Assembly: GCA_014155875.1 (NCBI GenBank)
Contig: JACEFZ010016099.1
Span: forward strand, 277,501 to 341,500
Length of the DNA: 64,000 nucleotides
Source of the DNA: Cepaea nemoralis
Lineage: Eukaryota > Mollusca > Gastropoda > Stylommatophora > Helicidae
Reading direction: 5' to 3'
Made by a program: the position numbers and the translations under genes. The notes beneath the pieces are model-generated. The model was not told the origin of the DNA and ran no database searches. It saw nothing but the letters and a program-made list of their open reading frames with translations. The first letter of the stretch is position 1. Each line of letters opens with the position of its first letter. Below, piece after piece: positions 41,830-57,528 of the stretch.

Positions 41830-42335
41830 TGTTTATACAGCTCAAGCAGTGAGAGGTTCTTGTACTAGCTTTAAATTCATCATAGCTTTGCAGCTGAATG
41901 ATTTCGTGTTGTAGGTTATTAGGTACATCAGCTGGTTCCACGCTGAACTCTATAAGAAAGCTGTTCAATTCCATTTGTTTACTTTCCTTGAATCGCTCAT
42001 TAAATGGATCTATTATTTTCTCACATTCACCAGCATATTCACCAGCATATTGCAGAAGGATTTCGTCCTTCCAGAAAAGGCAAATGCACCGCCTTATTCC
42101 TTTCGAGTTGCCCTTTCCGCGGCCTTAAGTTATCTTCACAAGATGTCACGCCTAAAATCAAGGAGCCAAGAGGCTGTTTGGGATCCTGTAGCTTGAAGTC
42201 CAGCTCTGAGAGGTGCTTGGTAGTGTCCACCATGAACGCTAGATCACCCAGCCACTTGCTATCACTGAGTTCCTTGACATATTTTTCCATCATCTCCATG
42301 AACTGTTTGACTTCATCCTAGATAACTCATGAACA
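41830..42335 (-). pseudogene. hAT-like (ZBED5/GTF2IRD2-type) transposase fragment
   Basis: The minus strand 42299-42039 encodes WLGDLAFMVDTTKHLSELDF, then KLQDPKQPLGSLILG and RPRKGQLERNKAVHLPFL. The order W-L-x-D-L-A-F-x-V-D-x-T-x-H-L-x-E-L-x-x-K-L-Q is typical of the C-terminal half of hAT-family transposases related to vertebrate ZBED5 and GTF2IRD2. The adjacent decayed part on the left (to about 41830) may belong to it. No zinc finger, catalytic region or terminal repeats were found, so it is a remnant. Confidence 0.6.
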
Positions 42336-42413
42336 TTTTCCCGCGACTTGGTCCCGAGCTTGACATTGATCAACAAGAGCAGCTTATTCAGAGTCAATAT
42401 CATTCATTCTCAT

Positions 42414-45450
<3,037 letters not shown>

Positions 45451-45470
45451 CCCCCCCCCCCCCCCCCGAC
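45451..45470. repeat. Poly-C run at element edge
   Basis: About 17 C residues (45451-45467) at the upstream edge of the RTE element. Confidence 0.9.
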
Positions 45471-45542
45471 CTAAACGCACATTTATGTTTAATTTTATAT
45501 TGTCACATTCTGCTGCAGTCAAGATCTATCGCATTCGTTGTA

Positions 45543-45581
<39 letters not shown>

Positions 45582-45590
45582 GGCAGACAA

Positions 45591-45627
<37 letters not shown>

Positions 45628-45690
45628 CGGGCAGGCGGGCGGGCGGACGGACGGACGGACCGGACGGACGTACGGAGAGATGGGCGGGCA
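45543..45690. repeat. (CAGA)n/(CAGG)n/(CGGA)n microsatellite
   Basis: The tetranucleotide tract changes from CAGA to CAGG/CGGG to GGAC over about 150 bases. Confidence 0.97.
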
Positions 45691-45904
45691 GACATAGGTA
45701 ATCAGGTATGTTTGTTAGAAAGTTATAGGCCATTATACCTACAGGTAAGCAAGATACTAGGTAGATAGGTAGGTGCGATTGTGTAGTTAGAAGTACTTTT
45801 ATTGGTAGCTTGATATGTGAGCAGTTTTGTGATTAGATGGGTTGATAGCTAGGTAGGTTGATGAGTGGGTATGTGGATTGGCGGGTAACCAGATCGGTAT
45901 CCAA

Positions 45905-45967
<63 letters not shown>

Positions 45968-46084
45968 GGTAAATTTAAACGAAAACTAACTATCGTGAAT
46001 TTGTCATAATACTCATATTAATTAACAGTTTTACACATCAAAGAAGTTCACTGAAACGGATATCATATACTATTGAGAGAAAGA
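45691..46084. repeat. GGTA-rich tract and (AAT)n microsatellite
   Basis: 45691-45900 is a decayed AGGTAGGT-like region. A pure AAT run follows at about 45907-45966. No coding signal. Confidence 0.85.
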
Positions 46085-46088
46085 GAGT

Positions 46089-46167
<79 letters not shown>

Positions 46168-46276
46168 GAGCAAGAGAGAGAGAGAGAGAAGAGAGAGAGA
46201 AATAACGAACGAACAATCTTTATATTCAAACGGTTGAGAGTGAGGGTGATTGAGAGCGAGAGACATAGGGATTGAG

Positions 46277-46328
<52 letters not shown>

Positions 46329-46480
46329 TAATATAAAGTGTGTGTAAATGAGAGTGAGAGAGCGAGAGTGAATGAGAGAGAGAGCATGATAGTGAGCGAG
46401 AGTGGATGGGACAAACAGAGTGAGTTTGAAGGAGAAGGAGCGCGCGCGTGAGAGTAAGAGAAAGTGAGTTATATATACAG
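46085..46480. repeat. (GA)n-rich microsatellite cluster
   Basis: GA runs at 46094-46148 and 46275-46324, with a short (CAGA)n insert and diverged GA-rich DNA between and after them. Confidence 0.95.
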
Positions 46481-46510
46481 TTGGTCGGTTGTGTATCCTA
46501 TGATATACTG

Positions 46511-46873
46511 CAGTGGTTCTCAACCGGTGGAGACTCCCCCCCCCCCCCCGAATTAAGATTATTTCAAGATCGCGTTAATACAAGAACCGATTACTTGATA
46601 TTGTTTTTCCCTCCTTAATTTACAGTTCTGTTCTTCTCGCCCTTCTGAAATAAGTGTTATAACATAAGTAGATCCTCTAATCACGTTTTAAGTAGACGTC
46701 CAGACTTGTTCTAGTATGTGTTATTAAATTTAGTTCCATTTTTATATATACTGTGAAGGGGCCCGGGGGGAGGGGGGTATTTGTAGGGAGGAAATATTAA
46801 AGGGGTAGGGGAATGACATTCTGAACATATGGTGAAGGGGTGCATGACCCAAAAAAAAGGTTGAGAAACACTG
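46511..46873. mobile_element. hAT-type MITE, second copy
   Basis: Starts CAGTGGTTCTCAACC and ends GGTTGAGAAACACTG (one mismatch to the inverted partner). The interior matches the copy at 12496 (aattaagattattt, tacaagaaccgattactt, ttctgaaat and ggtgaaggggygcatgac blocks). Flanking octamers do not match clearly, so the target duplication has decayed or been lost. Confidence 0.85.
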
Positions 46874-46879
46874 TTCTAA

Positions 46880-47461
46880 GTGTTAACTCTTTAACACCAA
46901 TGTAAGGTCGTGTGAGTTCCGAAAATCGCTTGCACCTATCAGATACATATTTCTAAAGATACCATTTGCGATCACGTAGCCACTAATATGTTATCAACTG
47001 AACTCAAGCACAATATATAACTGAGACGTAATCAAGGTCGGAACACATTTCTAAGTGTCGTGCCTTTCTTATACTTTGTCTTCTTGAGATATAAAGTGGA
47101 CAGCACATTGGCATAATTAGTAAAAGATAAGAAATTTAGGAAGGGGACAATAAGACATTCAAATTCATTTTACTTCCCACGAGATTGAAATTGAGCTGGA
47201 AGACTCGTCTAAAAGGTGAAGAGATATTTTGTCTCAAGATTCGTGTACTATCTATTAATGTTTGTTTATCTGCATGTTTATGTTTAGGGTGTATAAGTGT
47301 TGTTGTCAGCGTTTAAGTGTTGTCTAAATGACATATTAGGAGAAACAAGAGAAACTAGAGATTTGAAAAAGTGTGATGGGACGCATAGAGAATCTCAATG
47401 GTTTTACAGAGAAAGATACAGACAGTCAGACAGTCAGACAAACATACATAGACAGGGAGAA

Positions 47462-47530
<69 letters not shown>

Positions 47531-47540
47531 CGGTTATGAA
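46880..47540. repeat. Diverged spacer unit without the RTE (empty site)
   Basis: Homologous to the spacer of the array: accgaaaatcgcttgcacct-like, then atacatatttctaaag, tgcctttcttatactttgtc, attaatgtttgtttatctgc and agagaatctcaatggtttta. It is more diverged from the other spacers than they are from each other. After agagaaagatacagacag it continues into acatagacagggagaacgac, whereas the array units have the RTE element between these blocks. A GA run ends the unit. Confidence 0.8.
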
Positions 47541-48179
47541 TTCTCTGAAATACCAACTATGAGCTCCAATATAAGGTCGTATGAGACCCGAAAAGCGCTT
47601 GCACCTATTGGATACATGTATCTAAAGTTTCAGTTTGTGATCACGTGGACACAGCTTGTATACAGATATTGTATCAACTGACCTCACACACATTCTGTAA
47701 CTGAGACACAAGAAGTTCCACTCTACGATCTGGGGCAGACAGAACGTAAAGTCAGAACACATTTAATTAATGTGCAACATCCAATTAATGCTGCCTTTCT
47801 AATACTTTGTCTTCTTGAGATATAAAGATAGCAGCAAATCAACATAACAAGTGCAAGAGTAGATATTGAGGGATGGGGACAAAAAGACATTGAAATACAT
47901 TTTACCTCCCAAAAGTTTGAAATTGAGCTGGCAGACTCGAATCACAGTTAAAGAGATTTTCTGTCTCAAGATTGGTGTACTATCTGTTAATGTGTGTTTA
48001 TCTGCATGTTTATGTTTAGGGTGTATAGGTGTTCTTGTCAGCGTTAGAGTGTTGTATACGTAACATATTAGAAGAAACAGGTAAAACGAGAGATTGGAGT
48101 GAGTGTAATGGAAAACGCATAGAGAATCTCAATGGTTTCGCAGAGAAAGAGAGAAGGATATATATATATATATATAGTA
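47541..48179. repeat. Spacer left of array copy 1
   Basis: Contains gaaaagcgcttgcacctatt, tttcagtttgtgatcacgtg, cagaacgtaaagtcagaac and attaatgtgcaacatccaat. The last two are shared with the spacer at 57006-58186 and differ from those at 52011 and 62016. It ends in a (TA)n tract that marks the 3' end of the minus-strand RTE. Confidence 0.9.
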
Positions 48180-51100
48180 GTAGGCCTCTTTCAGTCCTGA
48201 AGGACTATAGAGTTGTGCCGCTTGGTAGGTACCTGACAGCACCGCTGGTGACTGTATAGTCCAATGCGAGAGTGACAATCCCTGTCACAGTTTCCGCATC
48301 TGTAAGATGAGGCAAGTCCCGCAGTAAGTGACTGTGCTTTGAGCCTGTGCCGCCTATCCTCAGTTTGTTGGATCAGATTGCGTTTAAAGAGCACCAGTCC
48401 GTTTCGTTCATCTCTTCTCCAGGAGCATCTGTCTGTTGCAACTCTCTCCCACGTGTCTGTATCTATTCCAATGGTTTTCATATCTTGTTTACACACATCC
48501 CTATATCGCATTTGGGGTCTTCCGGTTGGCCTCTTTCCTGTGGCTAGTTCTCCGTAAAGGAGATCTTTGGGAATACGTTCATCCTCCATTCGAGATACGT
48601 GGCCCAGCCACCGGAGGTGTATCTGCTTGAGGAGGGTGTGCACTATGGTAATATCTGCTCGTTCAAGCACCTGTTTGTTTGTTATGTGGTCTTTCCATGT
48701 TATGCCCAGGATACGTCTCAGACATCTCATGTGGAAGGAATTTAACTTCCTTTCCTGTCTTGAGTACAGGGTCCAGAATTCAGACCCATAGAGTAGTGTG
48801 CTAACAACACAAGCTTTATATACTTGAGCTTTTGTACGCACTGTTAGTCTATTATTCTCCCAAACTCTTTTAGCTAGCCTGGAAAATGTTGTGGCTGCCT
48901 TTCCAATGTGTCTGTCGATTTCTTTCTCTAATGAAAGATTATCTGATATTGTCGACCCCAAATACACAAACTCGTGGACGACCTTCAATTCGTAATTAGA
49001 AGTTTGATTGATGGAGGTGCACCAGCATCTTGTTCCATCACCTGTGTTTTATTTAGGCTAATGGTGAGCCAAAGTCTTTGCAGGCGGCTGCAATACGATC
49101 TATGAGCCTTTGGAGATCTTCTGCTGTATGAGTAGTCAGTGCTGCATCATCTGCAAAAAGTAGTTCTCTTACGCATCTTGATCTTATTTTGGTCTTTGCC
49201 TTGAGTCTTGATTGGTTAAAAAGTTTGCCATCAGATCTTGTGTGGAGGTATATGCCTTCAGTGGCAGTTCCAAATGCCTGCATTAAGGGAACAGCGAAGA
49301 AGATACCAAAGAGTGTAGGAGCAAGCAAGCAGCCCTGCTTTACTCCTCTGCTATTGCTGAATGACTGGGACATTGAGCCGTCAAATAAAATGGTCCCCTG
49401 CATATTTTCGTAAAATGATTTCACGAGACTAAGTAAGGGTGCGTGAACATCCAACCTCTTCAATGACCTTAAAAAGGCCGCTTCTGCTCACGAGGTCAAA
49501 TGCCTTTGTGAGGTCGATGAAGGCAATATATAATGGCTTCCTCTGTTCTCTGTACTTCTCTTGGAGCTGCCGGAGTGAGAAAATCATGTCGATGGTGGAC
49601 CTGTTGGGTCTAAATCCGCACTGCGATTCGGGGTAGATTCTTTCAGCAAGAATGTGTAATCTTTTAAGGATTACTCTGGCAAAAATCTTGCCTGTAATGC
49701 TGAGTAGGGAAATGCCGCGATAGTTGCTGCAGTCGCTTCTGACGCCTTTGTTTTTATAAAGGGTAACAATGTGTGCGTCTTTCATATCTTGTGGTATTGA
49801 TTTTTCTTTCCAGCAGAGCTGAAATATTGCATACAGTTCTGGGATGATTGTTTCTTTGCTACATTTTAAAATTTCAGGTGGAATACTATCTTTTCCAGGT
49901 GCCTTGCCGGATTTGAGAGAGTCTAGTGCTTCGCTGATTTCTGCGAGGCAAGGTTCGTTATCCAGGGCATGCATGGCGGACTGTTGATCGATGGCTTCTA
50001 GAGCTTCTTCTCTGACAGCGTTATCCACTGAGTATAGCTCTGAGTAGTGTTCTACCCAGCGATCCATTTGTTTCGCTCGATCTTTTATGATTACCCCCTC
50101 AGTTGATCGTAAAAGGGCCATCTTATTTTTTGATGGGCCGACAGCTTGCTTGATGCCCTCGTACATTCCTCTTATATTTCCAGTGTCTGCACAAGTTTGA
50201 ATTTGAGCAGAGAGCTGTAGCCAGTACCTGTTCGCACATTTTCTTGCCATCTGTTGTACTCTATTTATGGCCGTTTGCAATGCCTGCAGTGTTTTCTCTG
50301 AAGGTGATGTTTTATACATTGAGAATGCATGTCTTTTTATCTCCAGGACTGGGAGCATCTCTTCAGAGTGTGCTTCAAACCAGTCGGTTGACTTAATTTG
50401 CTTCTTGCCAAATGTTGATAGTGCTGTATTGTAGATGGTGTCGCGAAAATGACTCCATCTTTCGGTGGAATTTCGGTTTGTGGCGCCAGGCAGAGTATCC
50501 GCTAGAGCCTGCATGAATTTGTTGACCTTCTCTTTATTTTGGGTGCCGCTGGTGTCAATGCGTGGTCTTCCTTCTGTTCGGCTTCTGTAGATTCTCTTGG
50601 GCTTTATCTTCACCTTGCTGGAGACGAGTGAATGGGCGGTGTCGCAGTCAGCACTATGATAGCTGCGAGTCAGCCGTACATTGCGGAGGTTGCTGCGTTT
50701 AGTGAGCACCAGGCCGAGTTGGTGCCAGTTCTTTGATCTGGGGTGCCTCCATGACACCTTGTGTTGAGGTTTCGTGTCAAAGAAGGTGTTGGTCACGCAC
50801 AGATTATGGTGGCTGCAGAATTCCAAGAGACGTTGTCCATTGTCATTGATCTTCCCAACGTATAACTGTCCTAGACATGAAGGCCAAGATTTGTGGTCGG
50901 AGCCAACCCTGGCATTGAAATCCCCCAGGATAAAAAGATGTTGTTTCTCTGGTGTTTCACTGACTTCTTTGCTAAGGTCGTCATAGAACTTGTCTTTAGA
51001 TTCTGATGCTGCAGTTAGTGTTGGGGCGTAAACGCTTATAATACTAACTGGGCCTGCCTCTGTCTGGAGTTGGAGCTTCAGTATTCTTTCAGTGCCATCA

Positions 51101-51456
51101 CTTGGTGGTATGATGGAATTAAGCAGCTTGTTTCTGATAGCGAAGCCAACTCCATGCTCCCTGGTCTCTCCGCACGGCTTGCCATGCCAGTAGAAAGTGA
51201 AATTCCTCTCCTTGATGCTTCCAGATTCTTGGAGTCTGGTCTCTTGCAGGGCGACAATGTCTATCCCCAGTCTTAGTAGTTCGTTGTTTATCACTGCAGT
51301 TTTGCGGGCATCCACGATCTCGTTTAGATCGTCTGAGATGCCAGGGGTCATGGTTCTTACATTCCATGTTCCCAGCCTTCCCTGTTGTTTTTTTTTTCTT
51401 GTTGCTAGGTGTATAGATTGCGGTCCATGTGTCAGGATTTTCCCCCTAAGCTCCAC
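48180..51456 (-). pseudogene. Array copy 1: RTE-like EN-RT element
   Basis: Frames on the minus strand: 51456-49429 (675 codons; endonuclease and RT up to motif 3), 49463-49053 (motifs 4-5: NSRGVKQGCLLAPTLFGIFF, LLFADDAALTTHT) and 48988-48191 (LGSTISDNLSLEKE, SRMEDERIPKDLLYGE, YRDVCKQDMKTIGID and a C-terminal CGNCDRDCHSRIGLYSHQ finger). A one-base insertion near 49430 breaks the RT; a second frameshift near 49068 and a third near 48990 also occur. Endonuclease positions that are Asp in copy 2 (QLDLVL and TDHSLV) are Gly and Ala here. Closely matches copy 3. Confidence 0.9.
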
Positions 51457-52010
51457 ACACCCTCAGGAGTAGATGTACCGTAGCGAGACAACACCTTATT
51501 GACTGGGGACTGCCCAGCTTAGGCGGGCGGTAGCTGTCTAGTGAGATACGATGATCTCTCCCACCGTCGGAAGTAGCCCCTGGCGCCTTGCTCTACGCCA
51601 ATCGAGCATTAAGACTTATAACCGGCAAATGCTGCTTCCAGTGTTGTGTCACCGCTTTACGCGGTGCTGAAGTAACCTCTTCAGGGCACAAGCCTGTGCA
51701 ATGGAAATCGAAGAACCACCTATTGCCCAGTAGCAGGTTCCCCCTCTCCACGTCGCCGATGCTGACCAAAGGAAAGGCAGTAGCCAATGCAACTTGGCAT
51801 CGGAGCCGTCGCAGGTGTTGCCAGAATTATGTTGTTTACAACATGGAACTGCCTTAGGGACTTCATCTCCGGATTTGTTCTCAGGGTTTACTCCCGAAGC
51901 CTTTCCCATATGGGTATACCCGCAAGGCAGCGGAGGTTTGAGATTTAGAGTTCCCTCTCTTAGAAGAGATACCAACCAAGGCTGACGAGCCTCCTCTGCC
52001 CGGGAATCAA
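51457..52010 (-). promoter_or_regulatory. Leader of array copy 1
   Basis: The 550 bases upstream of the first Met are conserved in all three copies and are probably the element's 5' leader, including its internal promoter. A 108-codon minus frame (51975-51649: KPPLPCGYTHMGKASGVNPE) occurs in copies 1 and 3, and is changed at its end in copy 2. Near the outer end, gggcagaggagg can pair with cctccgctgcc about 75 bases on (one mismatch), so the leader may fold. Confidence 0.55.
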
Positions 52011-52288
52011 TAAGGAGGTGGAGAGAGAGGGAGATAGATAGACAGACATAGACAGGGAGAACGACAGAGAGTGAGAGAAAAACGAAAGAAATTTATGTTT
52101 CAAATATTTATTAATTAGACATGTATATCCGTCTTCATTGCGTGGAAAACAGAAAGAAATAGAGATAGAGAGAGACAGCGAAAAAGATAGGGAGAATGAA
52201 TGTAACTGGTATACAGAGAACCTCAATGATTTCGCACAGAGATACAGGCTCACAAAAAAGGCAGACAACCGACAGAGACAATGAGAGT

Positions 52289-52379
<91 letters not shown>

Positions 52380-52483
52380 AGACTTGGATAGGTAGAGAAG
52401 AAACGGAATTTATTTTTCTAGCACATATACCTGTCCTCAATACATGGAAAACAATGCAAGTGAGAGAGAGAGAGATATAGAGA

Positions 52484-52542
<59 letters not shown>

Positions 52543-53176
52543 AAGAGAGAGAAGGAGGAGAGAGACAGCGAGAGCGAGAGAGTTGGTCTCTTTTATGACC
52601 CCAAAAGCGCTTGCACCTATAAGATACATGTATCTAAAGTTTCAGTTTGTGATCACGTGGACACAGCTTGTATACAGATATTTTATCAACTGACCTCACA
52701 CACATTCTGTAACTGAGACACAAGAAGTTCCACTCTACGATCTGGGGCAGACAGAACATAAAGTCAGAACACATTTCCAATTAATGCTGCCTTTCTAATA
52801 CTTTGTCTTCTTGAGATATAAAGATAGCAGCAAATCAACATAACAAGTGCAAGAGTAGATATTGAGGGATGGGGACAAAAAGACATTGAAATACATTTTA
52901 CCTCCCAAAAGTTTGAAATTGAGCTGGCAGACTCGAATCACAGTTAAAGAGATTTTCTGTCTCAAGATTGGTGTACTATCTGTTAATGTGTGTTTATCTG
53001 CATGTTTGTGTTTATGGTGTATAAGTGTTGTTGTCAGCGTTAGAGTGTTATCTAGGTAACATATTAGAAGAAACAGGTAAAACGAGAGATTGGAGTGAGT
53101 GTAATGGAAAACGCATAGAGAATCTCAATGGTTTCGCAGAGAAAGAGAGAAGGATATATATATATATATATAGTAG
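52011..53176. repeat. Spacer between copies 1 and 2
   Basis: Two related segments (aaatttatgtttcaaatatt near 52088 and aatttatttttctagcacat near 52407) flank a long GA run (52292-52376). A second GA run is at 52466-52540. The rest matches the other spacers (ccaaaagcgcttgcaccta, atcacgtggacacagcttg). It has the cagaacataaagtcagaac variant and lacks the gtgcaacatcc block, as does the spacer at 62016. Confidence 0.92.
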
Positions 53177-56100
53177 TAGGCCTCTTTCAGTCCTGAAGGA
53201 CTATAGAGTTGTGCCGCTTGGGAGGTGCCTGGCAGCACCGCTGGTGACTGTATAGTCCAATGCGAGAGTGACAATCCCTGTCACAGTTTCCGCATCTGTA
53301 AGACGAGGCAAGTCCCGCAGTAAGTGACTGCTGCTTTGAGCCTGTGCCGCCTATCCTCAGTTTGTTGGATCAGATTGCGCTCAAAGAGCACCAGTCCGTT
53401 TCGTACATCTCTTCTCCAGGAGCATCTGTCTGTTGCAACTCTCTCCCACGTGTCTGGATCTATTCCAATGGTTTTCATATCTTGTTTACACACATCCCTA
53501 TATCGCATTTGGGGTCTTCCGGTTGGCCTCTTTCCTGTGGCTAGTTCTCCGTAAAGGAGATCTTTGGGAATACGTTCATCCTCCATTCGAGATACGTGGC
53601 CCAGCCACCGGAGGCGTCTCTGCTTGAGGAGGGTGTGCACTGTGGTAATATCTGCTCGTTCAAGCACCTGTTTGTTTGTTATGTGGTCTTTCCATGTTAT
53701 GCCCAGGATACGTCTCAGACATCTCATGTGGAAGGAATTCAACTTCCTTTCCTGTCTTGAGTACAGGGTCCAGGATTCAGACCCATAGAGTAGTGTGCTA
53801 ACAACACAAGCTTTATATACTTGAGCTTTTGTACGCTCTGTTAGTCTATTATTCTCCCAAACTCTTTTAGCTAGCCTGGAAAATGTTGTGGCTGCCTTTC
53901 CAATGCGTCTGTCGATTTCTGTCTCTAATGAAAGATTATCTGATATTGTCGACCCCAAATACACAAACTCGTGGACGACCTTCAATTCGTAATTAGAATT
54001 TTGATTGACGGAGGCGCACCAGCATCTTGTTCCATCACCTGTGTTTTATTTAGGCTAATGGTGAGCCCAAAGTCTTTGCAGGCGGCTGCAAAACGATCTA
54101 TGAGCCTTTGGAGATCTTCTGCTGTATGAGTAGTCAGTGCTGCATCATCTGCAAAAAGTAGTTCTCTTACGCATCTTGATCTTATTTTGGTCTTTGCCTT
54201 GAGTCTTGATGGGTTAAAAAGTTTGCCATCAGATCTTGTGTGGAGGTATATGCCTTCAGTGGCAGTCCCAAATGCCTGCCTTAAGAGAACAGCGAAGAAG
54301 ATACCAAAGAGTGTAGGAGCAAGCACGCAGCCCTGCTTTACTCCGCTGCTGATGCTGAATGACTGGGATGTTGAGCCGTCAAATAAAATGGTCCCCTGCA
54401 TGTTTTCGTGGAATGATTTCACGAGACTAAGAAGGGTGGGTGGACATCCAACCTTTTCAAGGACCTTAAAAAGGCCGCTTCTGCTCACGAGGTCAAATGC
54501 CTTTGTGAGGTCGATGAAGGCAATATATAATGGCTTCCTCTGTTCTCTGCACTTCTCTTGGAGCTGCCGGAGTGAGAAAATCATATCGATGGTGGACCTG
54601 TTGGGTCTAAATCCGCACTGCGATTCGGGGTAGATTCTTTCAGCAAGAATGTGTAATCTTTTAAGGATTACTCTGGCAAAAATCTTGCCTGTAATGCTGA
54701 GTAGGGAAATGCCGCGATAGTTGTTGCAGTCGCTTCTGTCGCCTTTGTTTTTATAAAGGGTAACGATGTTTGCGTCTTTCATATCTTGTGGTATTGATTT
54801 TTCTCTCCAGCAGAGCTGAAATATTGCATACAGTTCTGGGATGATTGTTTCTTTGCTACATTTTAAAATTTCAGGTGGAATACTATCTTTTCCAGGTGCC
54901 TTGCCGGATTTGAGAGAGTCTAGTGCTTCGCTGATTTCTGTGAGGCAAGGTTCGTTATCCAGGGCATGCATGGCGGACTGTTGATCGATGGCTTCCAGAG
55001 CTTCTTCGCTGACAGTGTTATCCACTGAGTATAGCTCTGAGTAGTGTTCTACCCAGCGATCCATTTGTTTCGCTCGATCTTTTATGATTACCCCCTCAGT
55101 TGATCGTAAAGGGGCCATCTTATTTTTTGATGGACCGACAGCTTGCTTGATGCCCTCGTACATTCCTCTTATATTTCCAGTGTCTGCACAAGTTTGAATT
55201 TGAGCAGAGAGCTGTAGCCAGTACCTGTTCGCACATCTTCTTGCCATCTGTTGTACTCTATTTCTGGCCGTTCGCAATGCCTGCAGTGTTTTCTCTGAAG
55301 GTGATGTTTTATACATTGAGAATGCATGTCTCTTTATCTCCAGGACTGGGAGCATCTCTTCAGAGTGTGCTTCAAACCAGTCGGTTGACTTAGTTTGCTT
55401 CTTGCCAAATGTTGATAGTGCTGTATTGTAGATGGTGTCGCGAAAATGACTCCATCTCTCGGTGGAATTTCCGTTTGTGGGGCCAGGCAGAGTATTCGCC
55501 AGAGCCTGCATGAATTTGTTGACTTCTCTTTATTTTGGGTGCCGCTGGTGTCAATGCGTGGTCTTCCTTCTGTTCGGCTTCTGTAGATTCTCTTGGGCTT
55601 TATCTTCACCTTGCTGGAGACGAGTGAATGGTCGGTGTCGCAGTCAGCACTATGATAGCTGCGAGTCAGCCGTACATTGCGGAGGTTGCTGCGTTTAGTG
55701 AGCACCAGGTCGAGTTGGTGCCAGTTCTTTGATCTGGGGTGCCTCCATGACACCTTGTGTTGAGGTTTCGTGTCAAAGAAGGTGTTGGTCACGCACAGAT
55801 TATGGTGGCTGCAGAATTCCAAGAGACGTTGTCCATTGTCATTGATCTTCCCAACGCCAAACTGTCCTAGACATGAAGGCCAAGATTTGTGGTCGGAGCC
55901 AACCCTGGCATTGAAATCCCCCAGGATAAAAAGATGTTGTTTCTCTGGTGTTTCACTGACTTCTTTGCTAAGGTCGTCATAGAACTTGTCTTTAGATTCT
56001 GATGCTGCAGTTAGTGTTGGGGCGTAAACGCTTATAATACTAACTGGGCCTGCCTCTGTCTGGAGTTGGAGCTTTAGTATTCTTTCAGTGCCATCACTTG

Positions 56101-56440
56101 GTGGTATGATGGAATTAAGCAGCTTGTTTCTGATAGCGAAGCCAACTCCATGCTCCCTGGTCTCTCCGCACGGCTTGCCATGCCAGTAGAAAGTGAAGTC
56201 CCTCTCCTTGATGCTTCCAGATTCTTGGAGTCTGGTCTCTTGCAGGGCGACAATGTCTATCCCCAGTCTTAGTAGTTCGTTGTTTATCACTGCAGTTTTG
56301 CGGGCATCCACAATCTCAGTTTAGATCGTCTGAGATGCCAGGGGTCATGGTTCTTACGTTCCATGTTCCCAGCCTTAGGGCCGGTTGTTTTTTTTTCTTG
56401 TTGCTAGGTGTATAGATTGCGGTCCATGTGTCAGGATTTT
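53177..56440 (-). pseudogene. Array copy 2: RTE-like EN-RT element
   Basis: Frames: 56311-55334 (endonuclease, 325 codons, frameshifted at its end near 55530), 55511-53982 (509 codons: linker and the complete RT to DFGLTISLNKTQVMEQD) and 53985-53281 (C-terminal, 234 codons, frameshifted near 53330 before the zinc finger). The start region is broken by an extra base near 56318. RT palm motifs are present: AFIDLTKAFD, SSGVKQGCVLAPTLF and FADDAAL. Unlike copies 1 and 3, its endonuclease keeps HQLDLVLTKR and CDTDHSLVSS, and it lacks the one-base deletion at DFG. Confidence 0.9.
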
Positions 56441-57005
56441 CCCCTAAGCTCCACACACCCTCAGGAGCAGATGAACCGTGGCGAGACAACACCTTATTGA
56501 CTGGGGGCTGCCCAGCTTAGGCGGGCGGTAGCTGTCTAGTGAGATACGATGATCTCTCCCACCGTCGGAAGTAGCCCCTGGCGCCTTGCTCTACGCCAAT
56601 CGAGCATTAAGACTTATAACCGGCAAATGCTGCTTCCCGTGTTGTGTCACCGCTTTACGCGGTGCTGAAGTGACCTCTTCAGGGCACAAGCCTAGGCAAT
56701 GGAAATCGGAGAACCAGCTGTTGCCCAGTAGCAGGTTCCCCCTCTCCACGTCGCCGATGTTGACCAAGGGAAAGGCAGTAGCCAATGCAACTTGGCATCG
56801 GTGCCGTCGCAGGAGTTGCCAGAACTATGTTGTTTACAACATGGAACTGCCTTAGGGACTCCATCTCCGGATTTGTCCTCAGGGTTTACTCCCGAAGCCT
56901 TTCCCATATGGGTATACCCGCAAGGCAGCGGAGGTTTGAGATTTAGAGTTCCCTCTCTTAGAAGAGATACCAACCAAGGCTGACGAGCCTCCTCTGCCCG
57001 GGAAT
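56441..57005 (-). promoter_or_regulatory. Leader of array copy 2
   Basis: Aligns with the leaders of copies 1 and 3, with scattered changes (for example gcgagacaacaccttattga shared; agatgaaccgtggcg instead of agatgtaccgtagcg). The frame KPPLPCGYTHMGKASGVNPE is preserved here as well. Confidence 0.55.
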
Positions 57006-57288
57006 CAATAAGGAGGTGGAGAGAGAGGGAGATAGATAGACAGACATAGACAGGGAGAACGACAGAGAGTGAGAGAAAAACGAAAGAAATTTATGTTTCA
57101 AATATTTATTAATTAGACATGTATATCCGTCTTCATTGCGTGGAAAACAGAAAGAAATAGAGAGAGAGAGAGAGACAGCGAAAAAGATAGGGAGAATGAA
57201 TGTAACTGGTATACAGAGAACCTCAATGATTTCGCACAGAGATACAGGCTCACAAAAAAGGCAGACAACCGACAGAGACAATGAGAGT

Positions 57289-57379
<91 letters not shown>

Positions 57380-57483
57380 AGACTTGGATAGGTAGAGAAG
57401 AAACGGAATTTATTTTTCTAGCACATATACCTGTCCTCAATACATGGAAAACAATGCAAGTGAGAGAGAGAGAGATATAGAGA

Positions 57484-57528
<45 letters not shown>

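Noticed and set aside
49189..49413. Plus-strand frames of 60-150 codons repeated in each array copy
   Set aside because: They are antisense to the RT and C-terminal coding frames and their conservation follows from the copies being near-identical.
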